The notes under the pieces are model-generated. The model searched no databases. It was given only the letters and a program-made list of their open reading frames with translations, and had not been told where the DNA came from. The position numbers and the translations under genes are program-made. From contig JANRIC010000136.1 in NCBI GenBank assembly GCA_033765345.1, forward strand, positions 1-64,000: a stretch of 64,000 nt of DNA. Direction: 5' to 3'. Every line of letters begins with the position of its first letter. The stretch's first letter is position 1. This DNA is from JANRIC01 sp033765345 (GTDB taxonomy: Bacteria > Bacteroidota > Bacteroidia > Cytophagales > Microscillaceae). This document shows positions 25,669 to 33,736 of this stretch, one piece after another.

Positions 25669-25764
25669 GGCTTGGCAAAGGCAAGACAAACGGAAGCAAA
25701 TCAATATTTGTACTTCTATCAGCATGTGTGCTGATGATTTTAAATGCCCTGCCTTCGCCAAGCC
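25669..25764. repeat. 96-bp palindromic element with inner hairpin
   Basis: GGCTTGGCAAAGGCAAG (25669-25685) pairs with CCTGCCTTCGCCAAGCC (25748-25764) with two mismatches. Between them ATCAGCA-TGTG-TGCTGAT forms a perfect 7-bp hairpin. It follows the broken TPR-like gene by about 30 bases. It recalls the imperfect palindromes that end gene cassettes, but the canonical attC core GTTRRRY is not found. Confidence 0.65.
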
Positions 25765-25873
25765 CTAAACCCCTGTACAGCACTCAAAAAACAACTCTAA
25801 ATCAAAAAAATACACTAAACTGGAAATACCCCAAGTACGCAATCCTCCCCAAAAAAAATTTATAAAAAAATTA

Positions 25874-25917
25874 TGTAGTCAAATACTTTTTTTACTATAT
25901 TTGTGTAGTTGACTACA
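25874..25917 (+). promoter_or_regulatory. Promoter with two operator-like palindromes for the MarR-GNAT gene
   Basis: TATATTTG at 25896-25903 is an exact TAnnTTTG box. Directly downstream lies the palindrome TGTAGT-TG-ACTACA (25904-25917), and a degenerate copy TGTAGTCAAATACT lies at 25874-25887; the centres are 30 bp apart, close to three helical turns. They flank the -7 box, and the downstream site covers the likely transcription start, which fits autorepression by the MarR protein encoded 6 bases further on. Confidence 0.7.
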
Positions 25918-25923
25918 TAGATT

Positions 25924-26916
25924 ATGCAAGAAGAAGATTTTCTACGAGAATTGGGTGTGCTAGCTTTTACGACCCGCCTGAAAAGAATCAGTGACAAGAT
26001 GCTTCAGGATGGCAAAAAGTTGTACAAAAAATTAGATTATGAGATAGAGCCTAATTGGTACGTAATTTTTAAAATCCTACAAAAATACGGCTCACTTTCT
26101 ATTACGGAGATAGCGCAAAAAATTCAGATTTCACATCCTTCGGTGATTACGATGGTAGAAAAAATGAATGCTAAGGGATTCCTGGAGTCGGTCAGTGATG
26201 AAGAAGACCAACGAAAGCGATTGTTAAGCCTGAGTGAAAAGGCAATCAATATGCTGCCTGTTTTTGAAGAAACCTGGAAAGCAGGTGTTCGCGGGCTTGA
26301 TTATTTGCTAAAAGGCACCCCTATACTCGAGATCTTAGACAAGATAGAAGACGGTTTGAATAAAAAAGGATTTAAGGAAAGAGCCTTACAAGAAATCAGT
26401 CACCCATCATCCATTAAACATACAAAAACCATGACAACTGTCCAACTCAATGAATCTTTCATAGAAGTCATCAGCTATGAGCGTGCGTATGCGAGCGATT
26501 TTGCCCGCTTGAATTATGAGTGGTTAGAGCAGTATTTTAGCGTAGAAGATCACGACGTAGAAATGCTTGAAAACCCCGAACAGTACATTATTCAGCCCGG
26601 AGGGCAAATTTTCCTGGCTACGGTCAATCAACGGGCTGTGGGTACTGTTGCCCTGATTGTACTGGATGAAAATACCTTTGAATTGGCCAAAATGGCAGTA
26701 TTGCCAGAATTCAAGGGCAAAAAAATCGGCAAACGACTTATGCTTTGTGCGATTGATTATGCCATTAAAGTAGGGAAAAAACGACTGATTCTGGAATCTA
26801 ATACCAAGTTAACCCCTGCACTTAATTTGTATTTGAAAATGGGGTTTAAGATCATTCCCTTAGACCCAAATTCGCCGTATCATCGCGCCAACATCCGAAT
26901 GGAAATGATCCTTTAA
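25924..26916 (+). CDS. MarR-family regulator fused to a GNAT acetyltransferase
   Basis: A 330-residue bifunctional protein. The first 150 residues are a MarR winged helix (GSLSITEIAQKIQISHPSVI recognition region, then the wing SDEEDQRKRLLSLSEKA). Residues about 175-330 are a GNAT N-acetyltransferase with the acetyl-CoA segment AKMAVLPEFKGKKIGKRLML and the end LNLYLKMGFKIIPLD. Such fusions are known in Bacteroidota and Firmicutes; the acetylated substrate is unknown. The operator-like palindromes in front suggest it regulates itself. The small membrane-protein gene 11 bases downstream is probably cotranscribed. Confidence 0.9.
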   Translation: MQEEDFLRELGVLAFTTRLKRISDKMLQDGKKLYKKLDYEIEPNWYVIFKILQKYGSLSITEIAQKIQISHPSVITMVEKMNAKGFLESVSDEEDQRKRLLSLSEKAINMLPVFEETWKAGVRGLDYLLKGTPILEILDKIEDGLNKKGFKERALQEISHPSSIKHTKTMTTVQLNESFIEVISYERAYASDFARLNYEWLEQYFSVEDHDVEMLENPEQYIIQPGGQIFLATVNQRAVGTVALIVLDENTFELAKMAVLPEFKGKKIGKRLMLCAIDYAIKVGKKRLILESNTKLTPALNLYLKMGFKIIPLDPNSPYHRANIRMEMIL

Positions 26917-26927
26917 TATATCAAGTA

Positions 26928-27143
26928 ATGGTTGAACTAATTGCTTATACAGCACTGATAATCAGCTTATTATCAATGAGTATGCGTAAGATTCACCTGT
27001 TGCGATATTTGCATATTGTATCCAGCAGTTTATATGGGATTTATGGTTTTTTTATTGCTTCACAGCCCTTGATGGTAGGTGCTGGTTTATTTGTGATGAT
27101 TCATATTTATCAATTGGCAAATACACCACAGGGCAGAAAATAG
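26928..27143 (+). CDS. Small YgjV-like membrane protein
   Basis: A 71-residue hydrophobic protein with about three membrane segments (LIAYTALIISLLSMSM, LHIVSSSLYGIYGFFI, LMVGAGLFVMIHIYQL). It resembles the short Bacteroidota proteins related to YgjV, sometimes misnamed uroporphyrinogen decarboxylase in databases. Function is unknown. It starts 11 bases after the MarR-GNAT gene, so coexpression is likely. Variant MITE copy D begins 15 bases after its stop. Confidence 0.75.
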   Translation: MVELIAYTALIISLLSMSMRKIHLLRYLHIVSSSLYGIYGFFIASQPLMVGAGLFVMIHIYQLANTPQGRK

Positions 27144-27158
27144 AAAGAATTATGTATT

Positions 27159-27307
27159 TATACTCAAACCGAAGTGGTTTTAATACAAAAACAAGACCCT
27201 TACAGGGGAGCTTTTAGCGCTTAAATCATGAATAATCAAGTTAATCAATCAAGAAAACTTGCCCCAAAGGGGTCTTGTATTTCCTAAATCACTTTAATCT
27301 GGGTATA
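27159..27307 (-). mobile_element. 149-bp variant of the MITE, copy D
   Basis: The outer arms match the 103-bp element (TATACTCAAACCGAAGTGG at the left, ACTTTAATCTGGGTATA at the right). Two internal spots differ: a segment with ACAAGACCC..GGGGAG at about 27182-27210, and CTTGCCCC-AAA-GGGGTCTTG at about 27258-27277. The two inserts are inverted relatives of each other and each is itself a small hairpin. Confidence 0.85.
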
Positions 27308-27459
27308 AAGTGCGAAAGCAACATTTTGTCAAAGCATTTCGCCTTTGAAGTTGTTTAGAAAAATTTGCTTAAAATTTATAATAACAGTATTTCTTCTCAA
27401 CACATTCATAAGCGAAAAGCTTTGCTGAATAGCTGACATTGTTATCCATGAATTGGTAT

Positions 27460-28605
27460 TTATTTCAACAATTCAGCTACTTTTTGTTCCAGAGCAGGGC
27501 CGCGCAGGTTTTTATCTACAATCATACCGTCTGCATTGACCAAATAGGTCGCTGGGATTGCCTGCACGTGATAGGTTTGAGCGGCTTCGGAATACCAGAA
27601 TTTGAGATCTGAGACGTGCATCCAGGGTAGCTTATCGTCGGCTATGGCTTTGAGCCAAGATTCACGATCTTGATCCAGGGATACGCCATAGATCTCGAAG
27701 CCTTTGTTTTTGTATTTTTCGTACAGTTTTACCACGTTGGGGTTTTCCATTCGGCAGGGTTTGCACCAGGAAGCCCAAAAATCAATAAGTACCAGTTTTC
27801 CTTTTAAAGAAGAAAGTTTTACCAATTTTCCTTGTGGGTTTTCCAGAGCAATTTCGGGGGCAGGTTTACCGATGGCCAAATGTTTGGTAGCTTCCAATTG
27901 CTGGTTGACGGCTAATAATTCTTGGTTGAATTGTTTGGTATAGATAGAATTGGGTAGTTCTTTATTCAAACGTTCGCTCAATTGATTGAGGTATTCTATT
28001 TCTTCCTGGCGGTCTAGCAAGCTGGCAGCACGAACCATTACAATGGAAGGTTTCATTTGATCAATAAATTTTTTTACTTTCTGCACACTTTCTTGCTGAA
28101 TTTTGAGATAAGCAGTTTGTATATTCATCATTTCTTCTTCGGGATTATCCACGTTTTCCTTTCGGAGTGCTTCTACCTGACTGCTATATGCTTGGTAGAT
28201 TTCCTCAAGTTGTTCATAATAACGCGTATCCTGAGAGCCCTCTACTTGATAACTAAGTTGCGCCTGGCGGGTATCTAAGCTTATCGTGATATTCTCGTGA
28301 TTTAATACCAGAGGTATGTCCTGTTTATGAGAAATACTAAGAAGATAAAAATCTGGTTCAGGAACTTGTACCTGTAATACAAATTCTTGGCCTTGTATTT
28401 CGGCTGAATCAATGATTTCATTTTTTTCCTGAGCAACTTTTCGGAGTACCACCCAACCTTTTTGTGGGGACTGGAACTTGCCCTTGATCTGAACGCTAGA
28501 ACCTGCGATCGAGGCATCTTTTTTTTGTGTTGATTCGCAAGCAAACAAACCCGCTCCGATACTCCACAAGAGTAAATACGAATATAATTTTTGTAATATA
28601 GGCAT
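27460..28605 (-). CDS. TlpA-like thiol-disulfide lipoprotein with DUF4369 domain
   Basis: A 381-residue lipoprotein (GLFACES lipobox). The N-terminal DUF4369-type domain (VQIKGKFQSPQKGWVVLRKV) is joined by a helical linker to a C-terminal thioredoxin/AhpC-TSA domain with the redox motif FWASWCKPCRMENP near residue 272 and the cis-Pro segment QAIPATYLVNADG. This architecture is common in Bacteroidota; it acts as a periplasmic or outer-membrane-tethered thiol-disulfide oxidoreductase, but the client proteins are unknown. It follows gatB on the same strand after an 86-base gap. Confidence 0.9.
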   Translation of the reverse strand: MPILQKLYSYLLLWSIGAGLFACESTQKKDASIAGSSVQIKGKFQSPQKGWVVLRKVAQEKNEIIDSAEIQGQEFVLQVQVPEPDFYLLSISHKQDIPLVLNHENITISLDTRQAQLSYQVEGSQDTRYYEQLEEIYQAYSSQVEALRKENVDNPEEEMMNIQTAYLKIQQESVQKVKKFIDQMKPSIVMVRAASLLDRQEEIEYLNQLSERLNKELPNSIYTKQFNQELLAVNQQLEATKHLAIGKPAPEIALENPQGKLVKLSSLKGKLVLIDFWASWCKPCRMENPNVVKLYEKYKNKGFEIYGVSLDQDRESWLKAIADDKLPWMHVSDLKFWYSEAAQTYHVQAIPATYLVNADGMIVDKNLRGPALEQKVAELLK

Positions 28606-28691
28606 ATTAAATCTAATTATTTTAAGGCTTTTTTACAAGAATAACAAAGAATGTTCAGAAACATTCTGATTTGCAGGAAAATAACATTTCA

Positions 28692-30146
28692 TTAGTATTC
28701 TGCCTCGTCCAGAGCCTTTTGAAGCAGTTGTTGGGTTAGTTTGGGGTCTGCTTTTCCCTGGGTTTTTTTCATGATTTCTCCCATAAACATTCCTTGTAAT
28801 CCTTTTTTACCGTTTTTATAGGCTTTTACTTTATCCAGATTGGCAGCAAGTACTTCCCTGATGGCAGACTCGAGGGTATTTTGATTGCTTTCCTGGATCC
28901 AATTATATGTTTTGGCAATTTCCTCGGCACTTCGGGGAGCTTCTTCAATCATCAAGGGCAATATTTTTTGAGAAGCGATGGTATGGCTAATTTTTCCGGC
29001 ATCGATGAGTTTGAGCAATTCACAAAGGCCAGAGGGGGCTACCGGAAACTCGCTGATGGACAAGTTATGCTCATTGAGATAAGATTTAATATCACCGTTG
29101 AGCCAGTTGGCCACTGCTTTATATTGGGGATACAAAGCTACACAAGCCTCAAAATAGGCGGCTATTTGTTTTTCATCACTCAGCAACTGGGCATCATAGG
29201 CAGAAAGTCCAAAATCACGTACGTATTTATCAAACAATTCCCAGGGCAGTGCGGGCATTTGCGCTTGGATGTTTTGCAGGGTTTCATCACTTATCTGGAT
29301 GGGAGTCAGATCAGGCTCCGGAAAATACCGATAATCATTCAGCGTTTCTTTTTCACGCAAGGCAAAAGTTTTACCTACTTGAGCGTCAAAAGTGCGGGTT
29401 TCACGCATTACCTGCCCTCCTGACTCGATGAGTTTGATTTGGCGTTCGGCTTCATACACGATGGCTTTTCGGAGGTTTCGGATAGAATTCATATTTTTGA
29501 TCTCTACCCTTGTTCCTAGTCTTTCCTGACCTCTTGGGCGCACCGATACATTGGCATCACAGCGTAAAGAGCCTTCTTCCATATTTCCATCACAAATATC
29601 CAGATAACGCACCAAGCGGCGTATTTCCTGCATATACAATGCAGCTTCTTCGGCAGAGCGCATATCGGGCTCACTTACGATTTCTACCAAAGGCACGCCG
29701 GCGCGGTTAAAGTCAATCCAGGAATGATCAGGATCATTGCTATGGATAGATTTGCCGGCATCTTCTTCCATGTGGATGTGGTGCAGGCGAATCGTTTTGG
29801 TTTCAAACTCAGACAAACGAATATCTACCTTGCCCCCAATGCAGATGGGAGATTTATCCTGAGAAATTTGATAACCCTTTGGTAAGTCGGGATAAAAATA
29901 ATTTTTCCGGTCAAAAATATTCAATCGGTTGATTTCAGAGTTACAGGCCAATCCTACTCGAATGGCGTACTCGACCATTTTCGCATTGGTTTTGGGCATA
30001 GCCCCAGGGTGTGCTAGGCTGATGACACTGATATGGGTGTTGGGTTCTCCTCCAAAAGCAGCCGAATCAGAGGCAAAAGCCTTGCTGAGGGTTGACAGTT
30101 GGGCGTGCACTTCCAATCCAATCACAATTTCGTAGCGGTCTTCCAT
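28692..30146 (-). CDS. gatB: Asp-tRNA(Asn)/Glu-tRNA(Gln) amidotransferase subunit B
   Basis: GatB is the kinase/ammonia-acceptor subunit of the GatCAB complex, which converts misacylated Glu-tRNA(Gln) or Asp-tRNA(Asn). The 484-residue protein shows the family start EIVIGLEVHAQLST, then KNYFYPDLPKGYQISQ, HHIHMEEDAGKSIH, ACDGNMEEGSLRCDANVS-type sequence (here LDICDGNMEEGSLRCD) and the C-terminal tail domain (GLQGMFMGEIMKKTQGKADP). Length is normal. CAAAATTA at 30170-30177 (minus strand) could be its -7 box, although no -33 TTG is clear. GatA and GatC are not in the window. Confidence 0.97.
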   Translation of the reverse strand: MEDRYEIVIGLEVHAQLSTLSKAFASDSAAFGGEPNTHISVISLAHPGAMPKTNAKMVEYAIRVGLACNSEINRLNIFDRKNYFYPDLPKGYQISQDKSPICIGGKVDIRLSEFETKTIRLHHIHMEEDAGKSIHSNDPDHSWIDFNRAGVPLVEIVSEPDMRSAEEAALYMQEIRRLVRYLDICDGNMEEGSLRCDANVSVRPRGQERLGTRVEIKNMNSIRNLRKAIVYEAERQIKLIESGGQVMRETRTFDAQVGKTFALREKETLNDYRYFPEPDLTPIQISDETLQNIQAQMPALPWELFDKYVRDFGLSAYDAQLLSDEKQIAAYFEACVALYPQYKAVANWLNGDIKSYLNEHNLSISEFPVAPSGLCELLKLIDAGKISHTIASQKILPLMIEEAPRSAEEIAKTYNWIQESNQNTLESAIREVLAANLDKVKAYKNGKKGLQGMFMGEIMKKTQGKADPKLTQQLLQKALDEAEY

Positions 30147-30262
30147 ACGTGTATTTTAGAAATATTTCTCAAAATTAATGGAGAAATTAAAAAATAGCTA
30201 AATTACAGCGCATACAAATAATTAATTTATCTGATATTTTACAATTTGGTATTCCCCGAAAT

Positions 30263-31582
30263 ATGAAAAAATGTATTTTTAGGATTTTATGTCTTTGTTT
30301 TTTACCGGCTTGTCTTCCCTTGCCCAGTAGCAATTCGGGTTTGGAAAATACCAGCCTACCTGTATTCAAAACAGAAGATTTGAATTATAGCCCTTCCGTA
30401 AAAACGGTGCTGTTCTACCCCGAAGCTTCTCGGCAAGAGCAAAGTGGTATACTAAAGCCTCCGGTGATTTTTTTAAACCAAAGCAATCCTTTAGTGCTTG
30501 AGTTTGACGACCTCGATGAAGAAATCTATGACTATCGCGCCAAAATCATTCATTGTAACTTCGACTGGACTGAATCCCTGCTCAATGACATTGAATTTAT
30601 CAATGCTTTTAATGATTTTCAGATCCGAGATCGACAATTATCATTTAGCCAACGAGTTCCTTTTGTGCATTATAGATTTGTAGTTCCCAAACTCAAAATA
30701 AGCGGCAATTATGTGATCAAAATTTATCGAAGTACAGATGAAAACGATTTGGTACTCAGCCGGCGTTTTGTGGTGTACGAAAACCAGGTCAGCATTCAGC
30801 CTCAGGTCAGATTCTCCAATAAGCCCAGTGAAAGGGATAAAAACCAGCAAATAGAATTTACCATCAATTATTCCAACTATCCTCTCAGCAACCCACGGGA
30901 CGAAGTAAAAGTGCTTATTCGCCAAAATTACCGATGGGACAATGCCCTTCGAGATTTGGTACCCACCAGTATTCGAGAGTTTGAAAAAGTGTTGGAATAC
31001 AATCATTTCAACTTGGAAAACAACTTCAAGGGTCTGAATGAATTCAGGAGATTTGACATCAAAAGCATTCGATTTCTTGGCTTTCAGGTAGCAAATCTGG
31101 ATGTGACCGATAGCCTTGTGCGTGCGGATTTGTATCAAGATCAGCCCCGTGCTGAAAAACCTTATATCCGACAAAATGACAGCAATGGTGGTTTTTATAT
31201 CTATCAATACGAAACCGGACAGGGTACTTTGGAGGCAGAATACGTCAAGGTTACCTTCTCGATAAAGTCCGAAGAGCCACGTACCCGCCCGGTGTATGTT
31301 TTGGGTAAATTCAATGGATGGATTGCTGGAGAAGATAATAGAATGCGCTATCAAGAATCAAAAGAAATCTATAGCGCAGAAATGTGGGTCAAACAAGGAG
31401 ATTATGATTATGTTTATGCAGAACTAGACGAAGAGAAAAATATTTGGGATTTTTCATATTTCGAGGGAGCTTTTCAGGAGACCGAAAACGATTACGATGT
31501 TTTGGTATATTATCGACCAATCGGAGCACGCTCCGATTTGGTCATTGGTTATAAGGATTTTAACTCCAATACCTCTCGATGA
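30263..31582 (+). CDS. Type IX secretion system plug-domain lipoprotein (DUF5103)
   Basis: A 439-residue protein with a short lipoprotein signal (LCFLPACLPLP). It matches the DUF5103 / T9SS plug family: N-terminal beta domain with YSPSVKTVLFYP, PLVLEFDDLDEEIYDYRAKI and HCNFDWTESLLNDIEF, middle RRFVVYENQVSIQPQVRFSN, and a C-terminal domain VYVLGKFNGWIAGEDNRMRY like a carbohydrate-binding-type beta sandwich. Plug proteins seal the idle side of the SprA translocon in T9SS. Several T9SS cargo proteins are encoded in this window, so the system is in use. A near-consensus TACAATTTG lies about 20 bases before the start. Confidence 0.85.
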   Translation: MKKCIFRILCLCFLPACLPLPSSNSGLENTSLPVFKTEDLNYSPSVKTVLFYPEASRQEQSGILKPPVIFLNQSNPLVLEFDDLDEEIYDYRAKIIHCNFDWTESLLNDIEFINAFNDFQIRDRQLSFSQRVPFVHYRFVVPKLKISGNYVIKIYRSTDENDLVLSRRFVVYENQVSIQPQVRFSNKPSERDKNQQIEFTINYSNYPLSNPRDEVKVLIRQNYRWDNALRDLVPTSIREFEKVLEYNHFNLENNFKGLNEFRRFDIKSIRFLGFQVANLDVTDSLVRADLYQDQPRAEKPYIRQNDSNGGFYIYQYETGQGTLEAEYVKVTFSIKSEEPRTRPVYVLGKFNGWIAGEDNRMRYQESKEIYSAEMWVKQGDYDYVYAELDEEKNIWDFSYFEGAFQETENDYDVLVYYRPIGARSDLVIGYKDFNSNTSR

Positions 31583-31653
31583 ATGATGAGTTAAACAACT
31601 TGAGAAAGTCTTTTTATCTCATGGAGAATTAACTCTTAGTCAATTTGTCAACA

Positions 31654-32460
31654 TCAATAATTCTGAGCTGAAGGCAATTCATAGACCTCGGTTCTTTTTA
31701 CGGGGTCAATGTTAGCCAGGTCAAGCATACCAAAGCCTTTGTGGGTATAAGCTCCCAAACCACACTGAAATACAAACTCCTGAACCCTTGAAGTGGCATA
31801 AAGCACAAAGGGAAAGGTATAGCCGCGTAGTTCGTATTTGGTCTTACCTTCGGTAATGGTATAAATCCGGGCAAACTTTTTATCGTCCTTTTTAATTTTC
31901 TTCAAATAAACCTGATCCGGTACAATTTGGAATTTAAAAAACGATTGTATTTCTTCGGCTGAATAATAACCACTTTCCTCCATTCTTGACATAGTCATTT
32001 CATACATCAGATCTGAGAAGAGGTCGGCTTCTGGAGTTACAAATTTTTTGGCATAATAGCTATCCAATTCAGGATTGACCAGTACGAGAGGAGAAATACA
32101 TACATATTTCACTTCTTCGCCCAATTCGGGAGAGCTTTCCTTCTCAACCAGTTCAGGTATTAACCAAAGTTGATGTATCTGAATTTCATCCTTTTGAAAA
32201 AGTTTACCCAACAGATACTGTACAAATTTTTCGTGAAAACTTGAAATCACCAGAGTCACTTTTGAAGAATAAAAGTGTAGTCCTTGCCTGCTGATTTTGG
32301 TCTGCCCTTTAAGCCCTGAAAAGTTAAATAAGTTATAGGACTTAAATTCATTGTCTTCCGACTCAATTGTTTCACGAATCAACTGAGCTAATAAATGCTG
32401 GTGGTGGAAAGGCACATATCCTCCCCGATTTTTTACCCTAAAAACAATTCTTACCCTCAC
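31654..32460 (-). CDS. cas6: CRISPR-associated endoribonuclease Cas6, solitary
   Basis: A 268-residue RAMP-fold protein. The C-terminal glycine-rich signature CGLGAYTHKGFGMLDL and the preceding VQEFVF stretch are those of Cas6, which cuts pre-crRNA within the repeat stem. The N-terminal ferredoxin-like half includes YVPFHHQHLLAQLIRETI, whose histidines sit where catalytic His is often placed. Length is typical. Unexpectedly, no other cas gene and no repeat array occur anywhere in the window. It converges with the T9SS plug gene, and about 760 bases of AT-rich non-coding sequence lie upstream. It may process arrays located elsewhere, or be a remnant. Confidence 0.85.
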   Translation of the reverse strand: MRVRIVFRVKNRGGYVPFHHQHLLAQLIRETIESEDNEFKSYNLFNFSGLKGQTKISRQGLHFYSSKVTLVISSFHEKFVQYLLGKLFQKDEIQIHQLWLIPELVEKESSPELGEEVKYVCISPLVLVNPELDSYYAKKFVTPEADLFSDLMYEMTMSRMEESGYYSAEEIQSFFKFQIVPDQVYLKKIKKDDKKFARIYTITEGKTKYELRGYTFPFVLYATSRVQEFVFQCGLGAYTHKGFGMLDLANIDPVKRTEVYELPSAQNY

Positions 32461-33222
32461 GTCATTTTTTCTGTTTAGTTACCAATAAAAATAATTATCC
32501 ATTGACTTTACTGAATTGACCTAAAAATCAGCGAATCGTCACACATAGCATTCAATTTTTTTTTACAATAACTAATTGATTTTTTATTTGTTGCAAAATC
32601 TCCAAACTTAAAGTGAGCATTTCATCAGAGAAAGCTTAGAATTGTCTGATTTGACTCCTGAATTTACAAAGATTCTTCAAAAGAGTTATAGGTAATATAT
32701 TCCTTTGAAAATGTCAAATCCGGCGTTTATATATCCTCTAATTATTGCCATTTCCAGGAATTTTTGGCAAAGTCCTTTTGGCAAATCTTTAAAAATTCTC
32801 CTATTTTGATGATTTTGGAAGTTAAAAAAGACTCAATGAGGTACGTACTCCTGATTTTTTAAGACAATTTGTTACAATTTAGTTGCTATTTATCAATTAA
32901 GCCTACAATCTTACATACTTTTTTTTAAAAAAGAAATAGGCTTTATTCATAAAACACAAGAAAAAGGTTTTTATTTTAAAGTTACAAGTATAAAAGACAC
33001 GCTTATTCCCATTCAAACACCGAATTATTACATAAACATATCTACATCTTTTTTTTACAACAAAAATTGAGCATTATTCGTTGTTTTCACTTATGAATGT
33101 AAGAAAAAAGTCTTTATTAACATTGAATTTTTGGGTTTCTTGTCTTAAAATTACGATTTATAAAATACCCTATTAAATCTTAGGTTTTTAAATTAAATTC
33201 TTGACAGATTTTTCTAATTAAC
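32461..33222. other. Gene-free AT-rich region between cas6 and the SiaC-like gene
   Basis: About 760 bases with no credible frame on either strand. I looked for CRISPR repeats and saw none, nor a tRNA. TTGACA at about 33202 has no suitable partner box before the SiaC-like start. Such a long empty stretch is unusual in this otherwise compact window. Confidence 0.6.
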
Positions 33223-33612
33223 ATGCAAAATATTATCATTGAAGAAACTGAAAATACGCCTGCTATCCATTTTGATTTCCAAAATGGAGAATTTGAGATT
33301 CGCGGGGTTTCGTTCCCGGAGTATGCCAAAGAGTTTTATGAGCCGATTCTGGAAGCACTCCGCGAATACACAGCTCACCCTTTGGTGTTCAAGACTAGGC
33401 TTACTTTTAAGTTTACGTATTTTAATACAGGCACTAATTCATTTATCACCGATTTGATGAAAGAATTAGAAAGGATTACAGACCTTGAAGGATATCAAGT
33501 AGAAGTAATTTGGTATTATGAGGAAGATGACGAGGATATGAAGGAACTAGGAGATTATTTCGAATCGCTTACCAATCTTCCGGTCAAATTTGTTGAATGT
33601 GAAGAAATGTAA
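33223..33612 (+). CDS. SiaC-family regulatory phosphoprotein (DUF1987)
   Basis: A 129-residue protein of the DUF1987/SiaC family. In Pseudomonas SiaC is phosphorylated by SiaB and dephosphorylated by SiaA to control a diguanylate cyclase and aggregation. Visible family features are FDFQNGEFEIRGVSFPEYAK, the strand FKFTYFNTGTNSFI (where the phospho-acceptor Ser/Thr lies in the family) and VIWYYEEDDEDMKELGDYFE. No SiaA/SiaB partner is next to it. It is monocistronic, and ends in a shared terminator with the convergent ychF. Confidence 0.85.
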   Translation: MQNIIIEETENTPAIHFDFQNGEFEIRGVSFPEYAKEFYEPILEALREYTAHPLVFKTRLTFKFTYFNTGTNSFITDLMKELERITDLEGYQVEVIWYYEEDDEDMKELGDYFESLTNLPVKFVECEEM

Positions 33613-33699
33613 AGAAATACACCCTTGGTTTTTTCTCATTTCTCTTCTAAATTTCCAGTCAATAAAGCATTCATTCTCCCAGCATTTTTATTCTTACAA

Positions 33700-33728
33700 G
33701 CTCGGTTTTTATGCAAAAAAAACCGAGC
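33700..33728. terminator. Bidirectional intrinsic terminator
   Basis: GCTCGGTTTTT at 33700-33710 pairs with AAAAACCGAGC at 33718-33728, placing T-tracts on both strands. It sits between the convergent SiaC-like gene and ychF. Confidence 0.85.
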
Positions 33729-33736
33729 CTCAAAGC

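Noticed and set aside
25661..25790. Integron attC site
   Set aside because: The palindromic layout is suggestive, but the core sequences GTTRRRY and RYYYAAC are not both present and no integrase gene is in the window.
32461..33222. Possible CRISPR array or leader beside cas6
   Set aside because: I read both strands for regularly spaced 28-37-base repeats and found none, so no array is claimed.
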